Made by a program: the position numbers and the translations under genes. From Pararhodobacter zhoushanensis (GTDB lineage: Bacteria > Pseudomonadota > Alphaproteobacteria > Rhodobacterales > Rhodobacteraceae), in assembly GCF_025949695.1 (NCBI RefSeq), contig NZ_JAPDFL010000001.1, forward strand, positions 186,001 through 250,000: a DNA stretch of 64,000 bases, written 5' to 3'. The notes under the pieces were generated by a model. It searched no databases and was not told the origin of the DNA. It saw only the letters and a program-made list of their open reading frames with translations. Of the stretch, positions 1 through 8,567 are shown in pieces. Numbering within the stretch: the stretch's first letter is position 1; every line of letters begins with the position of its first letter.

Positions 1-1241
1 ATCGTACCGATGATCATCGCTTCCATCTCTTCCGAGATGATGTCGCGGATCTGAACGAAATTCCCGAAACGCAGACCGCGCGAGTTTTCGGTCGGCGGGT
101 TCAGGTTCATCTGACGGATCGAGATGTCGGCGCCGGGGTTGGCGTCATAGTAACCTTCCGACTGGGTCAGCTCGAAAGCGGCCTGCGTGATCGGCAGGTA
201 GCCGGTGTTCTGGTGCCACCAGGCCTGGTTCTCGGGCAGCGACAGGAAGGCGAAGAACTGGGCAACGCCGGTGTATTCCTCGTCGGTGTGACCCGTCAGC
301 GCCCACAGCGTGGCCCCGCCGATGATCGAGTTCTGCGGCGCGCCTTCGACATCGGCGTAATACGGCTGCATGCCATAGCCGACGTTGAACGTGGCGTTCG
401 ACAGAACCCCGGCACGACCGGCCGAGCTTTCCATCATCATCGCGCATTCGCCCGAATAGAACTTGGCACCCGCGTCAGGGCCAGCGCCGCCGCCCGCCCA
501 GCTGAACAGGCCTTCGGACTGCCAACGGGCCAGATTTTCCCAATGCCGGATCAGCGCCGGATGCTGGTTCAGCACCAGCTCGGTGTCGAAGCCTGCGAAA
601 CCGTTTTGCTGGGTGCCCAGCGGCAGGTTGTGATAGGCAAGGAAGTTCTCCAGCTGAACCCAGCTGGGCCAGCGGGTGGTGAAGCCACAGGTGGCCGCGC
701 CCGACTCGACGATCTGGCGCGACATGGCTTCCATGTCAGCCCAGGTGGCCGGCGGGGTATCGGCGTCCAGACCGGCGGCCTCGAACACGTCGCGGTTGTA
801 ATACAGGATCGGCGTCGACGAGTTGAACGGGAACGACAGCATGTTGCCATCGGGATCGGCATAATAGCCGACGACGGCCGGCAGATAGGCCGACGGATCG
901 AAGACCACATCATTGGCTTCCATCAGCTCATAGATCGGATAGATCGCGCCTTCGGCGGCCATCATCGTACCGGTGCCGACTTCGAAGACCTGCACGATGG
1001 CGGGCTGCTCACCGGCGCGGAACGCGGCGATCGCGCCGTTCATCGTCTCGGCATAGGTGCCGCGGAAGCTGGGAACGACGACGTAATCGGACTGGCTGGC
1101 GTTGAAGTTGGCGGCGATCTCTTCGACCAGCTCGCCCAGACGGCCGCCCATTGCGTGCCACCACTGGATTTCGGTCTGCGCCTGCGCGGCGGGCGCAACG
1201 AGCGCCAGTGCGGTCGCGGCCAGGAGACTGTGTTTCAACAT
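1..1241 (-). CDS. ugpB: sn-glycerol-3-phosphate ABC transporter substrate-binding protein (C-terminus off the window)
   Basis: Periplasmic binding protein that delivers glycerol-3-phosphate (and probably its diesters) to the UgpAEC importer. The reading frame opens with a Sec signal peptide (MLKHSLLAATALALV, cleavage near AQA). It then follows the UgpB pattern: WWHAMGG close to the mature N-terminus, PFNSSTPILYYN in the middle, then GGATLW and an NTGYLPIT segment near the C-terminus. About 413 residues are visible against roughly 438 in E. coli, so only about the last 20-25 are missing. The start ATG (1239-1241) is the only one preceding a signal peptide. Transport genes ugpA/E/C would be expected just off the left edge. 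Extracellular solute-binding family 1 is certain; the exact ligand is inferred from sequence resemblance to UgpB. Confidence 0.9.
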   Translation of the reverse strand, partial: MLKHSLLAATALALVAPAAQAQTEIQWWHAMGGRLGELVEEIAANFNASQSDYVVVPSFRGTYAETMNGAIAAFRAGEQPAIVQVFEVGTGTMMAAEGAIYPIYELMEANDVVFDPSAYLPAVVGYYADPDGNMLSFPFNSSTPILYYNRDVFEAAGLDADTPPATWADMEAMSRQIVESGAATCGFTTRWPSWVQLENFLAYHNLPLGTQQNGFAGFDTELVLNQHPALIRHWENLARWQSEGLFSWAGGGAGPDAGAKFYSGECAMMMESSAGRAGVLSNATFNVGYGMQPYYADVEGAPQNSIIGGATLWALTGHTDEEYTGVAQFFAFLSLPENQAWWHQNTGYLPITQAAFELTQSEGYYDANPGADISIRQMNLNPPTENSRGLRFGNFVQIRDIISEEMEAMIIGT

Positions 1242-1343
1242 CGGGAACCCCATTGGTTACGTTGGTTCTGATTGCGCTCAAAAAAGCGGAAACCGCGTCC
1301 CTCCGGAAAACCGGAAGGGCGCGAATTTCAGCACTTTGATGCG

Positions 1344-1374
1344 ATAATCTTCGTTTGTGAAGCGTTTATGTCAA
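1344..1374 (-). promoter_or_regulatory. Candidate ugpB promoter with Pho-box-like repeats
   Basis: On the minus strand a perfect TTGACA (1369-1374) is followed 19 bases later by GATTAT (1344-1349). Starting at the -35 are two loosely similar units in 11-base phase, TTGACAT-AAAC and GCTTCAC-AAAC. They resemble the PhoB box layout (CTGTCAT-like 7-mers with AT-rich 4-base spacers). ugp genes are often phosphate-controlled, which makes the reading attractive, but the match is only partial. Confidence 0.35.
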
Positions 1375-1423
1375 AAGGCGAAAATTTTCTTCGCCCGTGC
1401 ATTATTCGCTTGGCCGCCCACGC

Positions 1424-1456
1424 AAAAGGCGCGGCCCCGTTGGAGCCGCGCCTTTT
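1424..1456 (-). terminator. Bidirectional hairpin terminator between deacetylase gene and ugpB
   Basis: A 12-bp perfect stem (AAAAGGCGCGGC with its complement at 1445-1456) and a 9-base loop. The T-run is contained in the stem on both strands. It lies 22 bases after the deacetylase stop and well upstream of ugpB, so it should end deacetylase transcription. Confidence 0.75.
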
Positions 1457-1478
1457 ATACACAAGAAAAATCGCTGTT

Positions 1479-2288
1479 TCAGCCCTGATACGGCGTGGTT
1501 GCCCGCCCGACATAGCGCAACCCGCGCGGCCCCCAATGCGGCCAGGCCAGCAGTTCGGACATGGTCACCGGCTGCAACCCGCGCGCCAGAATACCGTCCA
1601 GGGCAGCGGGCACCGCGCGGATGGTCGGTCCGTGGATGTCATGCGCCAGAATCACCGCCCCCGGACGCGCGCCCTGAATCATGCGCTGCGCCACGACGGA
1701 CACGCCGGGGCGTCGCCAATCCTCAGGATCGACCGACCACACCACGGACGACAGATTGCGCTGATCAAACAGCATCTGCATCTGCCGATGGGTGAACGAT
1801 CCATACGGCGGGCGCATGGTGACCGGAACCGCACCGACCGTGTCCCAGATCATCTGCTGGGTGCGGTCAATCTCGGTCAGGATGGTGCTGTCGCTCTGCC
1901 GCGACAACACCGGATGCGTCCAGGTATGGTTACCCAGTTCGTGCCCCTCGGCCACGATCCGGCGCACGATCTCGGGATACCGCCGGGCGTTCTGGCCAAT
2001 GACGTAGAACGTCGCCTTGACGCGATACCGGGCCAGAATATCCAGCAAATGCGGCGTATTCTGCGGATGCGGGCCGTCATCGAACGTCAGCGCCACGCGC
2101 GGACGATCCGTGTGAACGGACGTGAGCGAGACCAGTTCATGCGTCCGGCGCAGCCGAGGCATCGGCGTTGTCGGAACGGCAGGCACGGTCTGCGCAACGG
2201 CAGATGTAACAGTCCCCAGCTGCGCCGAGGCGGCAAAGCCCAGCGCACCGAGGCCGGACAGCAAGGTCCGACGATGTATGATGGTCAC
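1479..2288 (-). CDS. Polysaccharide deacetylase (NodB homology), Tat-exported
   Basis: Predicted zinc-dependent carbohydrate esterase family 4 enzyme that removes N-acetyl groups from an envelope or extracellular glycan. The 269-residue protein starts with HRRTLLSGLGALGFAAS, a twin-arginine-like signal. NodB motifs are in order: TFDDGP at 68-73 (catalytic Asp plus metal Asp), HTWTHP at 121-126 (metal His pair), RPPYG at 159-163 and HDIH at 216-219 (general acid). The start is GTG at 2286-2288, preceded by a GGGGGA ribosome-binding sequence; no ATG fits better. The substrate is not deducible from sequence. It is probably transcribed alone. Confidence 0.88.
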   Translation of the reverse strand: MTIIHRRTLLSGLGALGFAASAQLGTVTSAVAQTVPAVPTTPMPRLRRTHELVSLTSVHTDRPRVALTFDDGPHPQNTPHLLDILARYRVKATFYVIGQNARRYPEIVRRIVAEGHELGNHTWTHPVLSRQSDSTILTEIDRTQQMIWDTVGAVPVTMRPPYGSFTHRQMQMLFDQRNLSSVVWSVDPEDWRRPGVSVVAQRMIQGARPGAVILAHDIHGPTIRAVPAALDGILARGLQPVTMSELLAWPHWGPRGLRYVGRATTPYQG

Positions 2289-2540
2289 ACTGTCCCCCGA
2301 CAGTTGTGTAAGCAGCTGTCCCGAGTCCTAATGACAGCCCTCGACGCGGAAAAGTTGATTCTGGTCAAGGGCTTGTTGAGCGTCCTGCCCTGCGGCTCGA
2401 TTGCCACAAAACAGCGGGTTTACAGCGTATTCGCGGTGGCTTTCGCCCGCGCACGCAACTTTTGCGCGATCGGCGCCGCTCCGCTCAGGCGCTCAAAACA
2501 CCTTTGCGGCGCGCAGCACCCGCCCCGAATCACCCAGGTT

Positions 2541-3842
2541 TTACAGCTTGTCGCGCAGCGAAAACCACAGCATCGCCGCCACCATCAGCGGATAGCGCAG
2601 GCTGGCGCCGCCCGGAAACTGCGGGTTGGGCACAGCGGCCATCACATCGAACCGCTCGGCCTGCCCGGCGATCGCCTCGGCCATCAGCTTGCCGCCCAGC
2701 GTGCCCATCGCCACCCCGTGCCCGGAAAAGCCCGACGCGGTCAGCACATTCCCCGCCAGCCGCGCGAAATGCGGCATGCGGTTATAGGCAATGCCCAGCG
2801 TCCCGCCCCAGGCGTGGGTGATCTCGATCCCGCGCAATTGCGGGAAAATCTCTTCCATCGGACGGCGCACCTTGGCCGCGATGTCATCGGGAAAGCGGTA
2901 GCCATAGCTCTCGCCGCCGCCAAACAGCAGCCGGTTGTCCTGCGAGAAACGGAAGTAATTCACCACGAACTTGGTATCCGCGACCGCATGATCGGCGCTG
3001 ATCACCGCCGCGCGTTCCGCGTCGCTCATCGGGCGGGTCGCCGCGATGAAGTTGTTGATCGGCATCACGCGCGACGCAACCTCAGGCTCCAGCCGCCCCA
3101 TGTAGCCATTCAGCCCCAGCGCCACAAACCGCGCGGTGATCGTCGCGGCCTCGGTCATCACCCGCGCCGGCTCACCCTTGGTCACTGCGGTCACGCGCGA
3201 CTGCTCGAAGATCCGCACCCCCGCCGCCTGCGCGGCCCGCGCCAGCCCCAAGGCATAGCGCAGCGGGTGCAGATGCCCGCCACCATGGTCAATATCGCCG
3301 CCATGATACGCGGGCGAACCCACCAGCGCCTGCATCTGCGCCCGGTCCAGCGGCTCGATCTGGTCATAGCGATAGTCGCGCGCCAGCTTCTCGGCATAGG
3401 CCCGCGCCTCGCCGACATAGCGCGGCTTGTGCGCCGCATGGATGATCCCCGGCGCAAACCCCGCCTCGGGCGCATGCCGCGCCGCCAGATCCCGCGTCAG
3501 CACCACCGATTCCAGCGACAGATCCCACAGCGCCCGCGCCTGGGTCTTGCCGACCATGCCCTCCAGCGTGTCCTGATCCAGCCGTTGCCCGGTGCCCACC
3601 TGCCCGCCATTGCGCCCCGACGCGCCAAACCCCACGCGCTGCGCGTCCAGCAGGATGACGTCATAGCCCCGCTCGGCCAGATGCAGCGCGGCGGACAACC
3701 CTGTAAACCCGCCGCCCACCACGCAGACATCGCAGCTCAGCGCCCCGGCGGCTGCCGGAAACCCCGGCAGCGCCTCGGCCGTCGCGGCGTACCAGCTGGA
3801 CGGATACGCGCCCAGCCGGTCATTGGCGGTCAGCAGATCCAT
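2541..3842 (-). CDS. puuB: FAD-dependent oxidase, gamma-glutamylputrescine oxidase type
   Basis: DAO-family flavoprotein of 433 residues with an N-terminal dinucleotide fold (VVGGGFTG, residues 41-48), a GASGRNGGQ segment that is typical of PuuB/glycine-oxidase relatives, and a C-terminal GFSGHGVAMG FAD-binding motif. PuuB oxidises gamma-glutamylputrescine to the aldehyde with release of H2O2. It starts one base after the stop of the spuC-type aminotransferase, so the two are almost certainly co-translated and both act on polyamines. No PuuA glutamylating enzyme is visible here, so it may instead oxidise a free amine; the PuuB name rests on family resemblance and neighbourhood. Confidence 0.8.
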   Translation of the reverse strand: MDLLTANDRLGAYPSSWYAATAEALPGFPAAAGALSCDVCVVGGGFTGLSAALHLAERGYDVILLDAQRVGFGASGRNGGQVGTGQRLDQDTLEGMVGKTQARALWDLSLESVVLTRDLAARHAPEAGFAPGIIHAAHKPRYVGEARAYAEKLARDYRYDQIEPLDRAQMQALVGSPAYHGGDIDHGGGHLHPLRYALGLARAAQAAGVRIFEQSRVTAVTKGEPARVMTEAATITARFVALGLNGYMGRLEPEVASRVMPINNFIAATRPMSDAERAAVISADHAVADTKFVVNYFRFSQDNRLLFGGGESYGYRFPDDIAAKVRRPMEEIFPQLRGIEITHAWGGTLGIAYNRMPHFARLAGNVLTASGFSGHGVAMGTLGGKLMAEAIAGQAERFDVMAAVPNPQFPGGASLRYPLMVAAMLWFSLRDKL

Positions 3843-3843
3843 G

Positions 3844-5241
3844 TCACTGGGCCTTTTTCAGCAAACCATCGTCCTTGAGCTGCTTATACGCCTCATCCAG
3901 CGCCACCGTCGCCCGGTCGATCAGAATGTCGATCTCGGACGGCGTGATCACCAGCGGCGGCGAGATGATCATGCGGTCATAGACATGCCGCATGACCACG
4001 TTATTGGCAAAGCAACGCTCGCGCGTGATGTAGCCCGCCGTCCCGGCACCAGCGGCGAATTTCGCCCGCTCCCCCTTGACCGGCACCAGCGCCAGCGAGC
4101 CCATCAGACCCACCAGCTGCGTATCCTCGACCAGCGGGTGATCGCCCAGCGCATGCCATCGTTCGGCCAGATAGGGGTGGGCCACGTCGCGCACATGCTC
4201 GACGATGCCCTCTTCCTCGATGATCCGCAGGTTCTCCAGCGCCACAGCGGCAGCAACCGGGTGGCCGGAATAGGTGTAGCCGTGGTTGAACTCGTCGGTG
4301 GCAATCACCGCCGCCACCTCGTCACAGACCACCGAGCCCCCGATCGGCTGATAGCCCGACGACAGGCCCTTGGCGATCGTCATGATATGCGGCTTGATGG
4401 CGAAGGTCTGACTGCCGAACCAGTTGCCCGTGCGCCCGAACCCGGTGATCACCTCATCGGCAATCAGCAGGATGTCGTACTTATCGACAATGCGCTGGAT
4501 CTCGGGCCAGTAGGTCGACGGCGGAATGATCACCCCGCCCGCACCCTGCACCGGCTCGGCGATGAACGCACCGACACGGTCGGCGCCCAGCTCAAGGATC
4601 TTCTCCTCCAGCGCGCGGGCGCGTTGCAGCCCGAACTCCTCGGGCGTCATATCGCCACCCTCGGCGTACCAATGCGGCTGGTCGATATGCACGATACCCG
4701 GAATCGGCAACCCGCCCTGCTCGTGCATCGACGTCATGCCACCCAGACTGGCACTGCCCATGCTCGAGCCGTGATAGCCGTTCTTGCGCGAAATGATCAC
4801 CGATTTCTCGGGCTTGCCCTTCAGCGCCCAGTAGTGGCGCACCAGACGGATGTTGGTGTCATTGGCTTCCGACCCTGACGAGGCAAAGAACACATGGTTC
4901 AGATCCCCCGGTGCGAGATCGGCGATGCGGGCGGCCAGGGCGATGGCGGGCACATGGCTCGTCTGGAAGAAGGTGTTGTAATAGGGCAGCTCTTCAATCT
5001 GCCGTGCCGCCGCATCGGCCAGTTCCTTGCGCCCGTAACCGACATTGACGCACCACAACCCGGCCATGCCGTCGATCAGCGTCTCGCCCTCGCTGTCGGT
5101 CAGATACACGCCCTTCGCCCGCGTGATGATCCGCGCCCCCTTCTTGGCCAGCGCGTCATTCTGCGTGAACGGGTGAACATGATGCGCCGCGTCCAGCGCC
5201 TGCAGTTCCGAGGTGGGCAAATGATTGGTGATCGTGCGCAT
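3844..5241 (-). CDS. spuC: Class III aminotransferase, putrescine/polyamine:pyruvate type
   Basis: PLP-dependent omega-aminotransferase of 465 residues, similar to SpuC and other putrescine-pyruvate transaminases. It converts a terminal amine to an aldehyde with pyruvate as acceptor. Visible landmarks are SGSEAND (122-128), GYHG (155-158), DEVITGFGRTG (262-272) and the Schiff-base lysine in AKGLSSGYQPIG (K291). The ATG at 5239-5241 is chosen because homologues begin at MRTITNHLPTSELQALD; the open frame upstream is low-complexity and non-homologous. It is the first gene of a two-gene operon with the flavin oxidase, and a GntR regulator lies upstream in the same orientation. Confidence 0.87.
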   Translation of the reverse strand: MRTITNHLPTSELQALDAAHHVHPFTQNDALAKKGARIITRAKGVYLTDSEGETLIDGMAGLWCVNVGYGRKELADAAARQIEELPYYNTFFQTSHVPAIALAARIADLAPGDLNHVFFASSGSEANDTNIRLVRHYWALKGKPEKSVIISRKNGYHGSSMGSASLGGMTSMHEQGGLPIPGIVHIDQPHWYAEGGDMTPEEFGLQRARALEEKILELGADRVGAFIAEPVQGAGGVIIPPSTYWPEIQRIVDKYDILLIADEVITGFGRTGNWFGSQTFAIKPHIMTIAKGLSSGYQPIGGSVVCDEVAAVIATDEFNHGYTYSGHPVAAAVALENLRIIEEEGIVEHVRDVAHPYLAERWHALGDHPLVEDTQLVGLMGSLALVPVKGERAKFAAGAGTAGYITRERCFANNVVMRHVYDRMIISPPLVITPSEIDILIDRATVALDEAYKQLKDDGLLKKAQ

Positions 5242-5365
5242 GGCGAAGACTCCTTCAGACCCGCAAAACCGGGGATTCGGGCCACGATACGCCCCCCGCC
5301 CGTCGCCGCAATCCGATTTGATCAAATTCTTGGCCGGTGCCCGCCGCGCCCGCTCATCTGTCCGC

Positions 5366-5415
5366 AAATATCCTGGGGGTGAATTTGCGCAGCAAAGAGG
5401 GGGGCAACGCCCCCC
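5366..5415 (+). repeat. Dispersed intergenic element ending in a GGGGGGC/GCCCCCC hairpin
   Basis: Begins AAATATCCTGGGGG and ends in a 7-bp G/C hairpin with an AAC loop. A second copy of this layout is at 15781-15827 (AAATATCCCGGGGG, hairpin with an AGC loop). The spacer between the two conserved blocks differs. It sits between the gntR 3' end and the spuC 5' end. It has no T-tract, so it is probably a dispersed chromosomal repeat rather than a classic terminator. Confidence 0.6.
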
Positions 5416-5473
5416 TTGCCCGGTCGCCCGAGGGCATGACGCTGAAAGCGTCAGGGCCAAAGGGCGAAACCCC

Positions 5474-6199
5474 TCACCCGTGCAGATCCGCCCGCACCCG
5501 GTCGATACCTTGACGGATATCCGCCTCGATCGCCCGCGCCAGCGCCTGCGCATCCCCGGCGCGCATCGCGGCCACGGCATCCTTGTGCCGGTCCGGCCCG
5601 ATCTCACCATCGCAGGTCATCACCACCCTGAGCGACGGGGCAAAGCGCAGCCACAGCGACTGGGTCAGCGACGTCAGGATCGGTGCCTCGGCCAGATCAT
5701 AGAGCGCAAAATGAAAGCGGTAGTTCCCGGCCAGATACCCGCGCACATCGCTGATCTCGATGGCCTCGTCGATCTCGTCATCCAGCGCCTGCAACCGGGC
5801 GATATCCACGCCCGTCAACCGCGGCAGCGCCAGCTCGGCCAGCCGAGGCTCCAGCGCCAGACGGGCGAAGGCCAGCTCATCGGCCTGCGACGCGGTCAGC
5901 CGCGGGACCGAGACCCGGCGGTTTTCATGCAGGATCAAACCGCCCTCTGCGGTCAGACGCCGTATCGCCTCGCGGACCGGGGTCATGCCCGCACCCAGAA
6001 CCGCCGTGATCCCCTGAATGGTGACTTTCTGGCCCGGCTCCAGCTCACCGAACATCGCCATGTCCCGCAACCGTCGATAGGTCGCCTCGTGTTCGGGCAG
6101 TTTATGCGGATCTCGCAGCGGGGACGTATCAGTCAGGGCCATGTATTTCGCAGCAATCTGATCAAAATCCGACGTTAGCGCATCGCCTTGACCCTGCAT
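5474..6199 (-). CDS. GntR family transcriptional regulator (FadR/FCD subfamily)
   Basis: One-component regulator with an N-terminal winged helix-turn-helix (MTPVREAIRRLTAEGGL, with the RRVSVP wing) and a C-terminal all-helical FCD effector domain (NYRFHFALYD and a metal/ligand-binding histidine pattern). It probably controls the downstream polyamine pair spuC-puuB, which lies in the same direction about 230 bases away; that link is positional inference. The start is uncertain: ATGs at 6199 and 6142 are both possible (241 or 222 residues) and neither has a clear Shine-Dalgarno sequence. Confidence 0.82.
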   Translation of the reverse strand: MQGQGDALTSDFDQIAAKYMALTDTSPLRDPHKLPEHEATYRRLRDMAMFGELEPGQKVTIQGITAVLGAGMTPVREAIRRLTAEGGLILHENRRVSVPRLTASQADELAFARLALEPRLAELALPRLTGVDIARLQALDDEIDEAIEISDVRGYLAGNYRFHFALYDLAEAPILTSLTQSLWLRFAPSLRVVMTCDGEIGPDRHKDAVAAMRAGDAQALARAIEADIRQGIDRVRADLHG

Positions 6200-6271
6200 A
6201 GCGGTTTGCTCGGCAATCCCCCTGCCCGCGCCGCGCTGCCCGATCAACGGGCCGCGCTGTGCCCGACGCCC

Positions 6272-6658
6272 TCATCCTGCCGGATAAGTCGCCTGACATT
6301 GCGCGCTTGCTGCGGTTGCGCGCGGGCGTTCGCGCGCCAGTTGCCGCTCCAGCAACGCGATGCGCTCGCGCACCAGATCGCGGTCGACGCGGTGGTGGAT
6401 CTCGTTGATGTCGTAATCGGGGCGCGCACAGGGCACTGCCGCCCCGCCGGGCCCGCCGCAGACCCCCATCGACATCGTCGGCACGCGGATGCGCTCGATC
6501 GAATAGCCCCGGCTGAGCGTGGCGTATTCCTCGCTCAGGGTGCGCTCGATCTCACGCGCGGGTTGCTCGGCGTCATAGAGGCATTGCTGCAAGGGCGTCG
6601 CGCATCCTGCCAACAAAACCCCGACCGTCACCAGTGCCAGACTTGTCTTGCGTGCCAT
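6272..6658 (-). CDS. Small predicted lipoprotein of unknown function
   Basis: A 128-residue protein with a lipoprotein signal (SLALVTVGVLLAGC, lipidation at the Cys of LAGC), then a Cys-containing mature region and a charged, possibly helical tail (DLVRERIALLERQLARER). A strong ribosome-binding site (AAGGAGGGCAAGGGA) precedes the ATG. It lies 20 bases downstream of the Trm112 gene in the same direction and could be the last gene of that operon. No family was recognised. Confidence 0.7.
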   Translation of the reverse strand: MARKTSLALVTVGVLLAGCATPLQQCLYDAEQPAREIERTLSEEYATLSRGYSIERIRVPTMSMGVCGGPGGAAVPCARPDYDINEIHHRVDRDLVRERIALLERQLARERPRATAASAQCQATYPAG

Positions 6659-6678
6659 TCCCTTGCCCTCCTTGCGGT

Positions 6679-6882
6679 TTACTCGATCTCGCGTGCTTCC
6701 GACGCCAGCATGATGGGGATGCCATTGCGAATCGGAAAGGCCAGATGCGCCGTGGCCGAGATCAACTCTTGCGCAGTCCGGTCATAGGTCAGCTGGCCCT
6801 GCGTCACCGGACAGACCAGCGAGTCCAGCATGTGGCGCTCGGCCTGCGGCGTGGCCACCGCCCCGTCGTCATCATCGTTCAT
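6679..6882 (-). CDS. Trm112 family protein
   Basis: A 67-residue zinc-ribbon-like protein related to Trm112, the eukaryotic activator of tRNA and rRNA methyltransferases. The core [13 protein letters not shown] ... [12 protein letters not shown]-type pattern is visible (here [13 protein letters not shown]). One pair of the zinc-binding cysteines is absent, as is common in proteobacterial members. Its ATG (6880-6882) overlaps the TGA of the LON-domain gene by four bases (ATGA), so the two are translationally coupled. The longer upstream frame is the antisense of coding sequence and is rejected as the start. Confidence 0.85.
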   Translation of the reverse strand: MNDDDDGAVATPQAERHMLDSLVCPVTQGQLTYDRTAQELISATAHLAFPIRNGIPIMLASEAREIE

Positions 6883-7529
6883 TGCAGCGTTCCCCCGGTC
6901 TCGCCCGGCGCGCGCAGGGCAAATTGCATCAAGGTTACCAACGTCTCGCGCCGCGTGGTGAGAGACGGCGCTTCCAGCAGCGCCTGCCGTTCCTCGGGCG
7001 GGAAGGGGCACAGCATGGACAGCGCGTTGATCAGCAGCTCGTCCTCGGCATCCTTCAGACTGTCCCATTCGGTCGACAGCGACACGGCCTCGAAATACCG
7101 CGCCAGCAGGTCAAGGAAGGGCTCGCGATCAAACGCCGTGTCATGCTCGACCGGCCCCAGATCCCGCTCGAACCCGCCCCACGCGGGCCGCCCCCGCCGG
7201 TACGGCAACCCGTCGGCTGGCAATTCCGCGCTCAGCCGAAAGCGGCTGATCCCGGTGAGGGTGATCATATAGCGCCCGTCCTCGGTCTCGGACATCGCGG
7301 TCAGACGCCCGGCGCAGCCGATCGCATGCAGCCGGTCACCGGCCCCGGCCGGGGTCGGGCGCGGCTGGATCATGCCGATCAACCGATGCGGCGTGGCCAT
7401 GCAGTCTTCGAGCATCGACAGATAGCGCGGCTCGAACAGATGCAGGGGCAGCTTGGCGCGCGGCAACAGCAGCGCGCCAGGCAACGGGAACAACGCAAGG
7501 GCGTCAGGAAGGTCTTTGGCTTTCAGCAT
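6879..7529 (-). CDS. LON peptidase N-terminal substrate-binding domain protein
   Basis: A 216-residue stand-alone LON substrate-binding (PUA-like) domain with no ATPase or protease part. Recognisable features are [26 protein letters not shown] at the N-terminus and the later [14 protein letters not shown] strand. Such proteins are widespread in Rhodobacterales next to CnoX and Trm112, and their role is unknown. The start at ATG 7527-7529 gives the canonical N-terminus. It overlaps the Trm112 start and follows cnoX by 26 bases, so the three genes form one operon. Confidence 0.85.
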   Translation of the reverse strand: MLKAKDLPDALALFPLPGALLLPRAKLPLHLFEPRYLSMLEDCMATPHRLIGMIQPRPTPAGAGDRLHAIGCAGRLTAMSETEDGRYMITLTGISRFRLSAELPADGLPYRRGRPAWGGFERDLGPVEHDTAFDREPFLDLLARYFEAVSLSTEWDSLKDAEDELLINALSMLCPFPPEERQALLEAPSLTTRRETLVTLMQFALRAPGETGGTLQ

Positions 7530-7555
7530 GATCCTGACATAGCGCGCGCGGCCCC

Positions 7556-8461
7556 TTAGGCAAAGATCATCGACGACAAACGGCGACGGCCCTTCTGCGC
7601 CAACGGATCGTTGGGCTTGAGCGCGTCGAACACGATGAACAATTGCGCCTTGGCCGCGCCCTCGTTCCACTCGCGGTCGCGGCGGAACAGCTCCAGCAGC
7701 TCGTCGATGGCCCCGGCCACATCGCCACTGGCATGCAACGCGCCGGCCAGATCGAAGCGCGCCTGATGGTTGGCCGGGTCCGCCGCCAGCGCCGCGCGCA
7801 GCTCATCCACCGGCCCCGCCGTCTCGGCCTGCCGCGCCAGCGCCAGCTGGGCGCGCGCCGCCTCGACCTCTTTCGCCGTCGCAATCGCTGCCGGGGCGTT
7901 GTTGATCAGCGCCTCGGCCTGATCCAGCGTCCCCGCCGCGATATGCGCCCGCGCCAGCCCGCCCAGCGCCCGCGCGTTCTCGGGCTCTTCGCCCAGCACC
8001 GCCGCGAAGACCTCGGCCGCATCCGCAGCCTCGCCCGCGCCCAGCATCGTCTCGGCCTCGTCCAGCGCCGCTTCCAGCCCCTCATCCGCGCCGGTCAGCG
8101 CAACCAGCTTGTCGACGAAGGTCTTCAACTCGGACGGCGGCACAGCCCCCTGAAACGCATCGACGGGGCGGCCCTGAAAGAACGCATAGACCGTCGGGAT
8201 CGACTGAATGCGCAGCTGCGCGGCGATCTGCTGGTTCTCGTCGACGTTGATCTTGACCATCTTCACCTTGCCCTTGGCAGCGGTGACGGCAGCTTCCAGC
8301 TGCGGGCCCAGCGTCTTGCACGGCCCGCACCACGGCGCCCAGAAGTCGACGATGACCGGCACTTCCTGGCTGGCGTCGACGACATCGGCCATGAAACTGG
8401 CTTCGGTGGTATCCTTGATCAGACCCGCCGCGGCGGGGGCGGTGTCAAAATTGCCCAGCAT
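7556..8461 (-). CDS. cnoX: CnoX (YbbN) chaperedoxin
   Basis: Cytoplasmic holdase/redox co-chaperone of 301 residues that protects substrates from over-oxidation and passes them to GroEL or DnaK. The N-terminal thioredoxin domain carries WAPWCGPC (CGPC at 45-48), so this is a redox-active version, unlike the E. coli protein, which lacks a complete CXXC. The C-terminal half (about 125-301) is TPR-like, with repeated Ala-rich helices and an NHQARFDLAGALHASGD segment characteristic of YbbN. A GAGAGGA site precedes the ATG. It heads the operon with the LON-domain and Trm112 genes. Confidence 0.9.
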   Translation of the reverse strand: MLGNFDTAPAAAGLIKDTTEASFMADVVDASQEVPVIVDFWAPWCGPCKTLGPQLEAAVTAAKGKVKMVKINVDENQQIAAQLRIQSIPTVYAFFQGRPVDAFQGAVPPSELKTFVDKLVALTGADEGLEAALDEAETMLGAGEAADAAEVFAAVLGEEPENARALGGLARAHIAAGTLDQAEALINNAPAAIATAKEVEAARAQLALARQAETAGPVDELRAALAADPANHQARFDLAGALHASGDVAGAIDELLELFRRDREWNEGAAKAQLFIVFDALKPNDPLAQKGRRRLSSMIFA

Positions 8462-8567
8462 GGCATCCTCTCGCGGTTTCTGCGTTGCCCCCTATATGCG
8501 ACCGACGCGCCCCTGATCCAAGGGGCAAGTTCTGGACAAGCCCCGCTTCGCGCGCAATCTCGGGCCT

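Noticed and set aside
1272-3878. 868-residue plus-strand open frame over the deacetylase and puuB genes
   Set aside because: An antisense shadow of two well-recognised minus-strand genes; Arg/His/Gln-rich composition typical of high-GC reverse frames.
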